The notes beneath the pieces were generated by a model. It did not search any database. It was given only the letters and a program-made list of their open reading frames with translations, and was not told where the DNA came from. From assembly GCF_003627965.1 (NCBI RefSeq), contig NZ_RBWE01000001.1, forward strand, positions 2,623,330-2,687,329: a DNA stretch of 64,000 nucleotides, in the 5' to 3' direction. The stretch comes from Desulfofundulus salinus. Its GTDB lineage: Bacteria > Bacillota > Desulfotomaculia > Desulfotomaculales > Desulfovirgulaceae. Shown here in pieces: positions 1 through 10,702 of the stretch (positions within the stretch are counted from its first letter, which is position 1; each line of letters begins with the position of its first letter). The translations under genes were made by a program, and so were the position numbers.

Positions 1-38
1 CCCCTGTGTGCAGGGTTAATAAATAAGCCAGATTATGT

Positions 39-70
39 CCCCACCTGATTGCAAGGTGGGGTTTATTTTA
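39..70 (+). terminator. Intrinsic terminator of a gene left of the window
   Basis: A perfect 8-bp stem (39-46 with 54-61, CCCCACCT/AGGTGGGG) with a 7-nt loop is followed directly by a T-rich run. It reads on the plus strand, so it probably ends a transcription unit entering from the left edge. Confidence 0.7.
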
Positions 71-349
71 CGCTTACAAACAATTTCAGAAAGCCGCAGC
101 CGGTTCGTGCTCACTCCAGCACACCGCCCTGGCAACGTGTTTCATGCCAACCCCAATTCCTGCAACTGTCGAGTACAGGGCCGGCTGTTCCGGTCCCAAC
201 CACGCAAGGCATAGTATTCCTGCAACATACTGTGAGATTGACCTTCAGGTATTATTTTATCAGAAGTGGAAGCCGAAGTCATGGGTTCCCGGAAAATTCG
301 CAACGGCAGGGTAAAAATTTGATGGCTTCGTGGCCCTGCAGGTCTTTTG
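71..349. other. Intergenic stretch with no recognisable gene
   Basis: I see no reading frame with protein-family features, no tRNA-like structure and no strong repeat here. It separates the left-edge terminator from the end of the glutamate dehydrogenase gene. Confidence 0.5.
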
Positions 350-1645
350 TCAGGCCAGCGCAGCCTCCACCCGTGGTGCAGTCATGCGGGCCGCCCTGCC
401 CAGCCAACCGCGCACTTCCATAGCCTCGGCCACCCTCTTGACCGCCACCATGTAGGCAGCCAGGCGCATATCCACATCCCTGCCCAGCTTGCGCATGGCC
501 ACCACTTCATGAAAACCGCGCACCATAATTTCCTCAAGACGGCGGTTTACCTCTTCCTCAGTCCAGTAATATCCCATGTTGTTTTGCACCCATTCAAAAT
601 AGGAGACCGTAACCCCTCCCGCACTGGCCAGGATATCAGGTATGACAAAAATTCCCTTTTGATTCAATATCCGGTCGCCTTCCGGTGTGGTGGGGCCGTT
701 GGCCGCCTCGGCCACAATCTTTGCCCTGACCTGCCCGGCCACACTGGCGGTAATCTGGTTTTCCAGCGCCGCCGGCACCAGAATATCGCAGTCCAGGGTG
801 AGCAGTTCGGTGGAGGAAATGGGTTTGCTGCCGGGGAAACCCTTTACAGAACCGGTTTTTGTCTTATGGTCACGCAATTTTACCGGGTCCATGCCGGCGG
901 TATTAAAGGCTCCGCCGGTGGAATCCACAACGGCGACAATGCGGCAGCCCATTTCGTGCAGCAGCCGGGCCACAATACTGCCGGCGTTTCCGAAACCCTG
1001 TACGGCCACTGTAGCCCCGGCCAGGGGTATCCCCAGCATCTTGGCCGCCTCCCGCACTACAATGGCACACCCCCGGGCGGTGGCTTCGTTGCGGCCCGCC
1101 GATCCGCCCACGATCAGCGGCTTGCCGGTAATAACACCAAACTCGTTGTACCCTTTATAGCGGCTGAATTCATCCATCATCCAGGCCATGATCCGGGGAT
1201 TGGTATACACATCCGGCGCCGGGATATCTTTCTCAGGACCTAAAATCTCTGCAACAGCCCGCACGTAGCCCCGGCTCAACCTCTCCAGTTCGCCGGGCGA
1301 GAGTTCTTTGGGATTGCATACCACCCCGCCCTTACCCCCTCCGTAAGGCAGGCCCACCACCGCACATTTGAAGGTCATCCACATGGCCAGCGCCCTTACT
1401 TCTTCCAGGGTGACGTCAGGATGAAAACGTATGCCGCCCTTTGCCGGTCCCAGGGCGCTGTTATGCTGAACCCGGTAACCGGTAAAAACGCGAACGGTCC
1501 CGTCGTCCATTTCCACCGGAATGACCACGGTGAGCTCCCTTAAAGGCTGCTTTAAAATTTCATATACCGCCGGGTGCAGGCCCAAACGACTCACCGCCCG
1601 CTTGATCTCCTGCTGCGCGCTGGCAAAGGGATTTACCCCGGTCAT
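350..1645 (-). CDS. gdhA: Glu/Leu/Phe/Val dehydrogenase, probably NAD(P)-glutamate dehydrogenase
   Basis: Predicted hexameric cytosolic glutamate dehydrogenase (431 aa) interconverting glutamate with 2-oxoglutarate and ammonium. The N-terminal catalytic domain carries the substrate motif around PYGGGKGGV with its lysine, and the GPEKDIPAPDVYTNPRIMAW segment with the catalytic aspartate. The Rossmann domain has GFGNAG. I chose the ATG at 1645 because a GGGGGTG ribosome site lies just upstream; the frame stays open further 5' but that part does not look like protein. The gene stands alone. Within the ELFV family, glutamate is the likeliest substrate from length and motifs, but leucine dehydrogenase activity cannot be excluded by reading. 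Confidence 0.93.
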   Translation of the reverse strand: MTGVNPFASAQQEIKRAVSRLGLHPAVYEILKQPLRELTVVIPVEMDDGTVRVFTGYRVQHNSALGPAKGGIRFHPDVTLEEVRALAMWMTFKCAVVGLPYGGGKGGVVCNPKELSPGELERLSRGYVRAVAEILGPEKDIPAPDVYTNPRIMAWMMDEFSRYKGYNEFGVITGKPLIVGGSAGRNEATARGCAIVVREAAKMLGIPLAGATVAVQGFGNAGSIVARLLHEMGCRIVAVVDSTGGAFNTAGMDPVKLRDHKTKTGSVKGFPGSKPISSTELLTLDCDILVPAALENQITASVAGQVRAKIVAEAANGPTTPEGDRILNQKGIFVIPDILASAGGVTVSYFEWVQNNMGYYWTEEEVNRRLEEIMVRGFHEVVAMRKLGRDVDMRLAAYMVAVKRVAEAMEVRGWLGRAARMTAPRVEAALA

Positions 1646-1680
1646 TTTCCTACACCCCCATTTTGCTACATGAATGCTAA

Positions 1681-1693
1681 GTATACTGTATAC
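1681..1693. promoter_or_regulatory. Perfect palindrome upstream of glutamate dehydrogenase
   Basis: GTATACTGTATAC is a perfect inverted repeat around one central base, 36 bp upstream of the chosen dehydrogenase start and inside an AT-rich promoter-like stretch. It is a plausible operator; the regulator is unknown. Confidence 0.4.
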
Positions 1694-1849
1694 ATTTATA
1701 ATTTGTGACAAGCAACAACTGTGCCAATACCAATTTGTTTTCACTATATCGCATCTGGAATTCAGCCGAGTAAGAGAATTAGAGCCGGCGACAATTTGCG
1801 GTCATCTGTAACAAAATGAGATCTCAATCTGGGATTTAGACATACGGGG

Positions 1850-2035
1850 GTGATGGGTATGCTTTCACCGCTGCGGGAGCGCCGGGAAGACATTGAAATA
1901 CTCATGGAGCATTCTTTAGCCAAATACTGCACTTTACTGGATAAAATTTTATTCTTGTCGGCTTTTGCGTGGTTGACTTCCAAAAAAATTTTTACATTGC
2001 GGGAACCTTTTTTCATTGTTCACCGTCATAATTAA
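1850..2035 (+). pseudogene. Remnant of a sigma-54-dependent transcriptional activator
   Basis: A 61-codon open stretch contains PLRERREDI followed by a helix ending HSLAKY. This matches the well-known PPLRERREDIPLLAEHFL segment of the AAA+ domain of NtrC-type sigma-54 activators. Nothing before or after it looks like the rest of that domain: Walker motifs, the GAFTGA loop and the Fis-type HTH are all missing. I read it as a decayed fragment rather than a working small protein. A GGGGGTG sequence overlaps its start and could be fortuitous. Confidence 0.5.
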
Positions 2036-2094
2036 TAAGTCAAGCGTTGAAATATTAAAAACATTAAATAGTTTAAATGAAAGAGGGAAGACGG

Positions 2095-3162
2095 ATGATG
2101 TTGTCTAGATCTAAGCCCGGGTTTAAGTTATTTATCTTCTTACTGCTGGCGATAACCGCAATAATTTTCCTGGTCGCGGGAACGGCCTTTGCCAAAAAGG
2201 CCGTCAGGCTCGTGGTAGACGGTAAGGAAATCAGCCCGGACGTCCCGCCCCAGCTAATTGACGGGCGTGCCGTGGCGCCGGTCAGGGAGGTTGCCGAAGC
2301 CCTGGGGGCGAAGGTAGCCTGGGATGCCGGAAGCCGGACCGTAAAAGTGGTTACCGGCGATTGGCTTGGGCAGTTGGCCGGGTCCCTTGCCCGGGCCGGA
2401 GACGAGTTCAAGCCCGCGCCGGACGTGAAAGGAGAAGTGAAAAAGCTCTGGCGGGTGGGCGAGCACCGTTTTTTACTGGAGCACGTCTGGAATATGGATT
2501 ACAGTTACTTCCTTTGCGACGCAGAGACGGGCGAAAAAGATTTGATCGTTGGTTTTCTGGAAAGCGCGCGACTCAAAGAGGTCGGGGATGACGAACTTGT
2601 CTTCGTCGCCAAAGGAGGCGGTGATTGCGGCGATTACAGCTTCCCCTACCTTTTGCGCTACGATGTGGAAAACAAAAAATTGTCCCGGGAAGAGTTATAC
2701 CTTACGCGCTCCGTCGCTTTCGGGGCGAGCGGAGCCTGGGAGCACGTTTTTAAAGGCGTAAGCTTAAAAGACGGAGCGGTTGCCTTGGAGCTGGCCGTTG
2801 CCCCGGAGCAGGTGCTGGCCGGAGGGCATAAAAGGCCTTTTACTGTCGTTGACCGCCGGCACGACGGTTTAACCGTCCGCATCTACGGCGTGCGTTGTCC
2901 AAAAAGCAGCGAGGGCGAGCTCAAACCTGATCACCCGCTAATTGAAAGGATTTCCTGGCGGGCGCTGCCGGCTCAAGAACCGGTCGCAAATGAGGACCTT
3001 TTGAAGGAAGATTTTCCCTACGGGGCCGCCCTGAAAAGCGCTGCCGCCATCCAGGGACCCTCCCTATTGGTTGAGATAGATACAAGAGGTGAGCCGGCCT
3101 ACAACATTGTTACCAGCAGCACCCGGGACCTCAAGCTGATCTATACCGTAAAATTTAAATAG
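2095..3162 (+). CDS. Secreted protein with copper-amine-oxidase-like N-terminal (stalk) domain
   Basis: 355-aa protein with an N-terminal signal or anchor helix (about residues 8-30). A copper amine oxidase N-terminal-like domain follows at about residues 32-80, recognisable by VRLVVDGKEI, the VAPVREVAEALGA helix and the WD...RTVKV strand. Such domains are common in exported proteins of Clostridia and are usually structural, not enzymatic. The remaining ~270 residues are soluble, with several beta-rich segments I cannot assign. I chose the ATG at 2095 because GAGGGAAG precedes it; the in-frame ATG at 2077 has no ribosome site. It is followed by a small membrane protein and a lipoprotein on the same strand, perhaps one envelope-related unit. 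Confidence 0.75.
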   Translation: MMLSRSKPGFKLFIFLLLAITAIIFLVAGTAFAKKAVRLVVDGKEISPDVPPQLIDGRAVAPVREVAEALGAKVAWDAGSRTVKVVTGDWLGQLAGSLARAGDEFKPAPDVKGEVKKLWRVGEHRFLLEHVWNMDYSYFLCDAETGEKDLIVGFLESARLKEVGDDELVFVAKGGGDCGDYSFPYLLRYDVENKKLSREELYLTRSVAFGASGAWEHVFKGVSLKDGAVALELAVAPEQVLAGGHKRPFTVVDRRHDGLTVRIYGVRCPKSSEGELKPDHPLIERISWRALPAQEPVANEDLLKEDFPYGAALKSAAAIQGPSLLVEIDTRGEPAYNIVTSSTRDLKLIYTVKFK

Positions 3163-3195
3163 CAGTCCGGTGACGGGAGCGTTCTTAAGCCAGTT

Positions 3196-3534
3196 GTGCC
3201 CGAGCTTAGCCCTGGCTCCGGCGCAGATTGGGATTGGTCGGCCGGATTGTTCACCGGCTGGCACACTGTAATTGCCTCCTTCGTGTTCGCGGTGATTGGT
3301 ATGCTTAAAAGGCAAGCGCTGTGGATAATTGCCGCCGCTTTTCTCTATACTCCTTTTGCCTGGTATCTCGGGATGACCCCCAGGTTTAGATATTACGCCT
3401 GGTTGCTGCCCCTGTTGCCGGTTGGTGCGACGGTTGCCGTCAGGCTGGGGGTAGTTAAACTGGCGTGGATTTTTCTTTACGTGTTATTTGCTTTTACTTT
3501 CTGGCTTGCTCTGGTCATTTTTTTTGGGACGTAA
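3196..3534 (+). CDS. Small membrane protein of unknown function
   Basis: 112-aa protein from a GTG start with about three hydrophobic segments (residues ~22-38, ~42-60 and ~68-110). I do not recognise the family. It begins 33 bp after the stalk-domain gene and ends 64 bp before the lipoprotein start, so the three may be co-transcribed. The start is uncertain: the purine-rich GACGGGAG stretch upstream is rather far away. Confidence 0.55.
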   Translation: MPELSPGSGADWDWSAGLFTGWHTVIASFVFAVIGMLKRQALWIIAAAFLYTPFAWYLGMTPRFRYYAWLLPLLPVGATVAVRLGVVKLAWIFLYVLFAFTFWLALVIFFGT

Positions 3535-3598
3535 ACTGAGCGCGCCTTTGGTGCTTTGGTATACAATTTTTTCATTACTTGTGAGGATGGGCGATTTC

Positions 3599-4528
3599 AT
3601 GAGGAGAAGGCAAAACTCGTTAAACCAGTGGCTGCTGGCGGCGATCCTTTGCCTGGCGTTCTTGAGCGGGTGCCGGGCCGGCAGCGGGCAGCAGGATGCA
3701 GGCGCACCCGGTCCTAAGGAAGTCAGTCCGAAAGGCATTTACCTCGTTGCTTCGCCCCTGGTGGTCAAGCCGGGTGACGAGGTTTCCGTCGCTTTGAAAA
3801 GCGACCGTCTGCACGAAATCAAGGCGGAACTGGCGCTGGGTTTGTCCTGCCCGGGGATCGGCCTGGTGAAAAACTACGGCCGGCTGAAAGATAATCACGC
3901 CCAGGTAAAAATTCCCCCTGATCTGCCGGCGGGAAACTATTATTTTCTCGCCGCCGACCCGAAATTTCGCGTCAACAGCGGGGTGGGTACTTACGCCTAC
4001 ATTCAAGTGGTGAACCCGGACGTTCTCCCTGCTGATCCCGGGAAAGCGCCCCGGCGGCTGGTTGCCATGGCTGCTCCGTTGTACAGCCGGCCCGAAGCTG
4101 CTGCGCCCCCGTACCATACTTTATCTCCGGGGGCGGTGGTGAGGGTGCTGGCGGTAAAAGAGGCGGCCGGGGAACAGTGGTACTGGGCGCAGGTTAACGT
4201 TTACGAAACCGGGCGGGAAAGAGTCGGCTGGCTAAAGGCCGCCGCCACCGTGCCGGTTACCCCGGAAAACTACCGCACCGCGCGGGAGGTAAGGCTGCGC
4301 CCGGGTGCAAAGTACTACGAGCACGAACGTTTTCGCCGGGGAGACCTGGGTGCTCCCGGAGAGTGGCACCTGGCGGACGAAGTGCTGTGGATAGTGGAGA
4401 GGCGGGAGAAGATGGTGCGCCTGCGGCCCTCCGAGGACATTGTGCTGGCCGTGGACGGAGACATCTGGGCCGCGGAAGCGGATCTGGTCTACTTCCGGGG
4501 CGATCTTCGCGAAGAGGAGGAGCACTGA
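3599..4528 (+). CDS. Lipoprotein with SH3-like domain
   Basis: 309-aa lipoprotein. The N-terminus is MRRRQNSL, a hydrophobic stretch, then the lipobox LSGC with the cysteine near residue 24. A beta-rich region with a VKPGDEVSVAL-type strand follows, and a C-terminal part (from about residue 150) resembles a bacterial SH3 repeat (LYSRP...LSPGAVVRVLAV...WYWAQV...GWL). Such proteins sit on the outer face of the membrane and often bind wall material; the specific role is unknown. I used the ATG at 3599, just before the positively charged signal peptide; an in-frame ATG at 3587 is possible. A hairpin terminator follows the stop. Confidence 0.7.
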   Translation: MRRRQNSLNQWLLAAILCLAFLSGCRAGSGQQDAGAPGPKEVSPKGIYLVASPLVVKPGDEVSVALKSDRLHEIKAELALGLSCPGIGLVKNYGRLKDNHAQVKIPPDLPAGNYYFLAADPKFRVNSGVGTYAYIQVVNPDVLPADPGKAPRRLVAMAAPLYSRPEAAAPPYHTLSPGAVVRVLAVKEAAGEQWYWAQVNVYETGRERVGWLKAAATVPVTPENYRTAREVRLRPGAKYYEHERFRRGDLGAPGEWHLADEVLWIVERREKMVRLRPSEDIVLAVDGDIWAAEADLVYFRGDLREEEEH

Positions 4529-4532
4529 TGGG

Positions 4533-4576
4533 AAAGCCCGTCCTCCTCACTGGCCAAAGGAGAACGGGCTTTCTTG
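4533..4576 (+). terminator. Intrinsic terminator after the lipoprotein gene
   Basis: Two 15-nt arms (4533-4547 and 4558-4572, AAAGCCCGT pairing with ACGGGCTTT plus a CTCCT/AGGAG extension with one mismatch) form a strong hairpin 4 bp after the stop. The T run is short. Confidence 0.6.
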
Positions 4577-4816
4577 CTGCGCATTTTCATTGTTACGTAC
4601 AATAGCAGCCGTATTTGGGTATAATTATCGCCCTATGGGGCGATGCCCCGCTCGAACCACAACACAGGGCTACAGGTTTTCAGGGGCGGTTTTCCACAAG
4701 TTCAGTTTTACCACCGTGGTCAGGGCGGGGTAAATTACTTCTGTTTACCACCAGTTCTTCCTGCTCAAGGTAGCCGGGGAACATTTTCTTCAACGGCAAG
4801 GGTGCTGCTTTTTGAT
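4577..4816. other. Intergenic region with a small hairpin
   Basis: No gene seen. ATCGCCC (4627-4633) and GGGCGAT (4638-4644) form a compact hairpin that, read on the minus strand, is followed by an AT-rich run and could help end lysS transcription. A 15-bp word at 4722-4736 (AGGGCGGGGTAAATT) recurs near 26939. Confidence 0.4.
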
Positions 4817-6807
<1,991 letters not shown>

Positions 6808-6950
6808 GTTCCCTCGTCTCCTTTGCATTTCTCTGCCCAGCAGAACCTACTCCCCCAACGACACTGAAAGCACTGCAATGACAAAAACCATTGCAGTGCT
6901 CGCGGTACCATTAACCTTTCAACCCATTATAAGGAGGGTTTTTCCCTTTG

Positions 6951-8060
6951 TCAAGGGGCTACCCCCACCAGTTGCTGCTCCCCCAGCGCGTTAAGGCGGC
7001 TTTCGGCCCGGGCACGGATGCGCTCGATTTCCCGGGGATCAATGGCCCGCTCAAAGCTGCGCAAACCGGCCAGCTTGAAGCCGTGTTTTTTGGCCAGGGC
7101 ACTGATTTCCTCCACCTGTTCAATGGTTATGTCCCGACCCAGGGAAAAATTCTCATACCTTTTTTCCAGGGCTAAAATCATGGTTTCGGACATGCAGGCG
7201 TAAGCCGTGCCGGGCGGAAAACCAAAGTTGAAGTTAAAATTAACTTCACCAGGCACCTCCACCACGCCGCCTTCGATCACCAGCACGTCATCCCTCTGTT
7301 CGGCCACCTGGCGGCTCACATTGCGGGGGCGGGAAACGTCGCAAACCACGGCCCCCGGCAAAAGGTCTTCGGGCCCGATCAGGGTATCCACCGCGCTGGT
7401 GACGGCAATTACCACCTGGGCCGTCCGCAGGGCCTTCTTCACGTCAGAGGTGATGGTCACCGCCAGACCCGTTTCGTAAAGTATTTTTGACGCCACCTGT
7501 TCCAGCCTGGATTTATCCCTGGCCACCAGGGTCATCCTGGTGGCCTCCCGGGCCAGCATGAGGGCACAAACCCTGCCGATGGAACCGGTGGCTCCCAGCA
7601 CCACAATGTGTGCCCGGCGCAAATCGTGCCCCATCAGGCGTGCCGCTTCCTTTGTCCCCTCAATGGCCGTGGCCACTGTATAGCTATTACCAGTGGTCAC
7701 GGCTATATTCAGGTTTTTGGCCACGGTAATGCCCGCATCCCCCACCACGGAGGTAAAAGCACCCAGGCCGACAATGCCGGCTCCCAGCCTCTCGGCCACC
7801 CGCCCCGCCTGAATAATCCGTTCCAGCACAAAATCCTCCGGCAATTCCACCATCTGCCGGGCAGTAAGGGGGCAGGCCACAAACCAGCCTTCCGCTTCCC
7901 CGTAAGGGGTTTTCACACCGGTAATATGGGACACCCTCATGGGAGGCACCAACCGGAAGGCGCTTTCCACCCAGCGCTCGGGAAGGTAGCGGGTGAAGGG
8001 AAACTTCCTGGCCACATCCCGGACATCAAGGGGGTGGATGATAAAAGCAAATTTTTCCAC
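6951..8060 (-). CDS. Acyl-ACP-reductase-like (AAR family) NAD(P)-dependent dehydrogenase
   Basis: 369-aa protein usually labelled shikimate dehydrogenase-like or amino acid dehydrogenase. Its layout matches cyanobacterial long-chain acyl-ACP reductase (AAR): a GLGAFTSVVGD segment, TTGNSYTVA, a Rossmann GATGSIG at residues ~156-162, VARDKSRLEQV, GGVVEVPG, then YACMSETMILALE followed by ENFSLGRDITIEQVEEI. In AAR the cysteine in the matching FACFAEAML segment is the acyl-thioester nucleophile. Here a cysteine is conserved at about residue 289, which supports reduction of an acyl thioester to an aldehyde. The substrate is unknown. The GTG at 8060 has GAGGTG before it. It follows an HTH regulator by 31 bp and is likely controlled by it. 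Confidence 0.72.
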   Translation of the reverse strand: MEKFAFIIHPLDVRDVARKFPFTRYLPERWVESAFRLVPPMRVSHITGVKTPYGEAEGWFVACPLTARQMVELPEDFVLERIIQAGRVAERLGAGIVGLGAFTSVVGDAGITVAKNLNIAVTTGNSYTVATAIEGTKEAARLMGHDLRRAHIVVLGATGSIGRVCALMLAREATRMTLVARDKSRLEQVASKILYETGLAVTITSDVKKALRTAQVVIAVTSAVDTLIGPEDLLPGAVVCDVSRPRNVSRQVAEQRDDVLVIEGGVVEVPGEVNFNFNFGFPPGTAYACMSETMILALEKRYENFSLGRDITIEQVEEISALAKKHGFKLAGLRSFERAIDPREIERIRARAESRLNALGEQQLVGVAP

Positions 8061-8091
8061 AGGACTCACCTCTAACCGTTTTACGGCAGAC

Positions 8092-8616
8092 TTAAAGCCT
8101 AACTGCCCGGATTAGTTCCACAATTTCGTCGGGATTGACATATTTGTCTTCCTGTATGGGCGATTCACCAATTTCGTACCCCAGAACGGGCTTATCCAGC
8201 ACCGCTTCAATAATTTTAATTCTTTTGCTGGACCCGATGACCACTACCTGGTCAAAGGCATGCACCCCGGCTATTAAATCCATCATGGTATTAACCAGCT
8301 CAAGACCGTTTTTGCTCCGCACAAAGTCCCACCGTTCAGCTTCGGTCATGAGGAGCACGAAATCCACCCCTTCTTTAACCAGGGCGGACTGGAGCTCTTC
8401 TTTGTTCTTGACGGGAAAACCAACCACGGCAATCCGCTTGCCTTTGCGGACCTCGCCCAGGCTCTCCAGGCGGCTCACCAGTGTGCGATCCACGCCCAAA
8501 CGGCCGGCCACTTCCGCCTGGGATAAGCCTTTAGCCCGCAGCTCAAGCATCCTGGAAACGTACTGGTCGATGCGGCGCCGGCTGATGATCTTTTCGCCAA
8601 TGCGGATGAGATCCAA
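8092..8616 (-). CDS. HTH transcriptional regulator with unassigned C-terminal domain
   Basis: 174-aa protein. Residues ~25-55 contain a helix-turn-helix (LSQAEVAGRLGVDRTLVSRLESLG). The rest (IAVVGFPVKNKEEL..., VVVIGSSKRIKIIEAVL) looks like a Rossmann-type ligand-binding or regulatory domain that I cannot name. The likely start is TTG at 8616, with a GGATGG stretch upstream; no better ATG exists before the HTH. It precedes the AAR-like dehydrogenase on the same strand, and a good palindrome sits 43 bp upstream, so autoregulation of a two-gene unit is likely. Confidence 0.75.
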   Translation of the reverse strand: MDLIRIGEKIISRRRIDQYVSRMLELRAKGLSQAEVAGRLGVDRTLVSRLESLGEVRKGKRIAVVGFPVKNKEELQSALVKEGVDFVLLMTEAERWDFVRSKNGLELVNTMMDLIAGVHAFDQVVVIGSSKRIKIIEAVLDKPVLGYEIGESPIQEDKYVNPDEIVELIRAVRL

Positions 8617-8658
8617 GGAAAATTACACCATCCATTATATCCCGAAAGGGGATGAAAA

Positions 8659-8680
8659 ATGTGCACACTTTTGTGTACAT
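8659..8680. promoter_or_regulatory. Inverted-repeat operator upstream of the HTH regulator
   Basis: Two 9-nt arms, ATGTGCACA and TGTGTACAT, separated by 4 nt, match as an inverted repeat with one mismatch. It lies 43 bp before the regulator start. This is where an autoregulatory HTH dimer would bind, but binding is inferred. Confidence 0.5.
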
Positions 8681-8785
8681 TATTGTAGCAGGGCTTACCA
8701 GAAAAGGCAAGGCATAAAACATTTACACACAAAAAACGGCCGGTGCACCGGTACCAGCACACCGCCTGCCGCAAGCGATTATAAT

Positions 8786-9763
8786 TTATAATGCATCCAT
8801 GAGGATTCCCGTTAAAATATCCTTCATTTCCTGGACCGAACCGGCCTGATTTATTTTCTCCCGCAGCCGGGCGGCGCCCCGCAGCCCCTTCAGGTACCAG
8901 GCCGCGTGCTTGCGCATTTCCAGCACCCCGATGTGCTCTCCCTTTAGCGCTACCAGGAGATCGAGGTGCCGCAGGGCGGTGCGGATCTTTTCCTCCCAGG
9001 TGGGTTCGAGCAGGAGCTCACCGGTGGCCAGGTAATGCACCGTGCGGGAAAAAATCCAGGGGTTGCCCATGGAGGCCCGCCCGATCATTACGCCGTCGCA
9101 GCCCGTCTCCTCCAGCATCCGCCTGGCATCCAGGGGCGTGCGCACATCCCCGTTGCCAATCACCGGGATGCCCACCGCCTCCTTTACCCGGCGAATAATG
9201 TCCCAGTCGGCCTGCCCGCTGTAGAACTGGGCCCGGGTACGCCCGTGAACGGTTACCGCCGCAGCCCCGGCCGCTTCCACCAGGCGGGCCAGCTCAACGG
9301 CGTTAACGTGATCATCATCCCAACCCTTGCGCATTTTGACCGTGACCGGCACCTTTACCCGGGCCGCCACCCGGGACACAATCTCGGCGGCCAGTTCCGG
9401 GTTCTTCATCAGGGCCGCCCCTTCGCCGTTTTTAACGATTTTCGGCGTGGGGCAGCCCATGTTGATGTCTATGATATCGGCGCCCTCGCCGGCCACAATT
9501 TCCGCCGCCCGGGCCATGTAGTCGGGGTTGGAACCGAAGACCTGCACGGCCAGGGGGCCTTTCTCGCCCCCGTGCTCGAGAATGATCCGGGTGCGGGGAT
9601 TGCCGTAGATTAAAGCCTGGTCGCTGATCATCTCCGTGAAGACCAGGCCGCAGCCGGCCTCCCGGGCCAGGATGCGGTAGGCCCGGTCGGTAACCCCGGC
9701 CATGGGGGCGGCAATTACCGGATTGGCCAGTTCGACGTTACCGATCAATAACTTCATGGTCAT
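8786..9763 (-). CDS. dusB: tRNA-dihydrouridine synthase B
   Basis: 325-aa FMN-dependent enzyme reducing uridines in the tRNA D-loop. The TIM barrel shows the family start [17 protein letters not shown], the catalytic-loop [22 protein letters not shown] with its cysteine, [21 protein letters not shown], and GNGDV for FMN phosphate binding. The C-terminal helical domain binds tRNA. The ATG overlaps the coaX stop in an ATGA, so the two are translationally coupled. The coaX-dusB-greA-lysS proximity is conserved in Firmicutes. Confidence 0.95.
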   Translation of the reverse strand: MTMKLLIGNVELANPVIAAPMAGVTDRAYRILAREAGCGLVFTEMISDQALIYGNPRTRIILEHGGEKGPLAVQVFGSNPDYMARAAEIVAGEGADIIDINMGCPTPKIVKNGEGAALMKNPELAAEIVSRVAARVKVPVTVKMRKGWDDDHVNAVELARLVEAAGAAAVTVHGRTRAQFYSGQADWDIIRRVKEAVGIPVIGNGDVRTPLDARRMLEETGCDGVMIGRASMGNPWIFSRTVHYLATGELLLEPTWEEKIRTALRHLDLLVALKGEHIGVLEMRKHAAWYLKGLRGAARLREKINQAGSVQEMKDILTGILMDAL

Positions 9764-10536
9764 CTCACCGCCGGCAAATTGCGTTCATAAATCAAGCGCA
9801 GGCCCTTCAGGGTTAACAGGGGATCTACCCGGTCGATGGTGCGGGACTCCCGGGCAATAAGTTCGGCCAGGCCGCCGGTGGCCAGCACGGTGGGGTTTCC
9901 CCCCAGCTCATCCTTCATCCGGCGCACAATTTCATCCACCTGACCCACAAAGCCAAAGACGATCCCCGCCTGCATGCTGCTGACGGTGTTCTTGCCAATC
10001 ACTGCCGGCGGCCTGACCAGCTCAACCCGGGGCAGCTTGGCGGCCCGGGCGAAGAGGGCCTCGGTGGAAATGCCGATACCAGGGGCAATGGCACCGCCCA
10101 GGTATTCTCCCCTGGCCGATATGGCATCAAAGGTGGTGGCCGTACCAAAATCAACAATGATCAACGGGCCGCCGTAAAGCTCGTACCCCGCCACCGCATT
10201 GACAATGCGGTCGGCACCCACCTCCCGGGGGTTATCATATTTAATGGCCAGGCCCGTCTTGATCCCGGGCCCCACCACCAGGGGTTTGACGCCAAAATAT
10301 TTCTCGCTCATCTGTTCCAGGGCCAGCATTAAGGGCGGTACCACTGAAGAGATTACCAGGGCCTTGATGTCCCGGCGGGAAATGCCCGCATAATCGAAGA
10401 GATCCCGGAGTAACATACCGTATTCATCGGCGGTACGGTGGGGGTTTGTGGACAGCCGCCAGTGCTCCAGCAATTCCTGGCCTTTATATACCCCCAGAAC
10501 AATATTTGTATTCCCCACGTCAAATACCAGGATCAT
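9760..10536 (-). CDS. coaX: Type III pantothenate kinase
   Basis: 258-aa CoaX, the first step of CoA synthesis (pantothenate to 4'-phosphopantothenate). It has the ASKHA-fold phosphate 1 motif [10 protein letters not shown] at the N-terminus, [24 protein letters not shown] and [11 protein letters not shown]. The ATG at 10536 has AAGGAG eight bases upstream; the GTG 9 bp before it overlaps that site and is less likely. It matches the pan genes further along the window, giving the cell pantothenate synthesis plus its kinase. Confidence 0.95.
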   Translation of the reverse strand: MILVFDVGNTNIVLGVYKGQELLEHWRLSTNPHRTADEYGMLLRDLFDYAGISRRDIKALVISSVVPPLMLALEQMSEKYFGVKPLVVGPGIKTGLAIKYDNPREVGADRIVNAVAGYELYGGPLIIVDFGTATTFDAISARGEYLGGAIAPGIGISTEALFARAAKLPRVELVRPPAVIGKNTVSSMQAGIVFGFVGQVDEIVRRMKDELGGNPTVLATGGLAELIARESRTIDRVDPLLTLKGLRLIYERNLPAVR

Positions 10537-10630
10537 CGTATCCACTCCTTTTCAGAGTAATTCTATCAAAGGGGTACAGGCGGTGCAACAAAATGTACAT
10601 TGTATAAGAGGTCCTGGAACCGATCCGGCC

Positions 10631-10672
10631 TTCACTGGCACTGGAGCAAAAATTATGATATTATCAGATAAT
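10631..10672 (+). promoter_or_regulatory. Possible promoter/operator of the ArsR gene
   Basis: TTCACT (10631) and TATGAT (10654) are spaced 17 bp apart. A small AT-rich palindrome, ATTAT-CAG-ATAAT (10660-10672), overlaps the downstream side and could be the operator of the ArsR-type regulator. Weak but well placed. Confidence 0.35.
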
Positions 10673-10702
10673 AATTAAGCAAGATTTCCGGAGGTAGAGG
10701 CA

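Noticed and set aside
1762-2016. 84-codon minus-strand frame opposite the sigma-54 activator remnant
   Set aside because: No family features and overlaps the recognisable remnant on the other strand.
4722-4736. 15-bp word AGGGCGGGGTAAATT shared with about 26939-26953 as a mobile repeat
   Set aside because: Only two copies, with different flanks and different hairpins beside them; too little to call an element.
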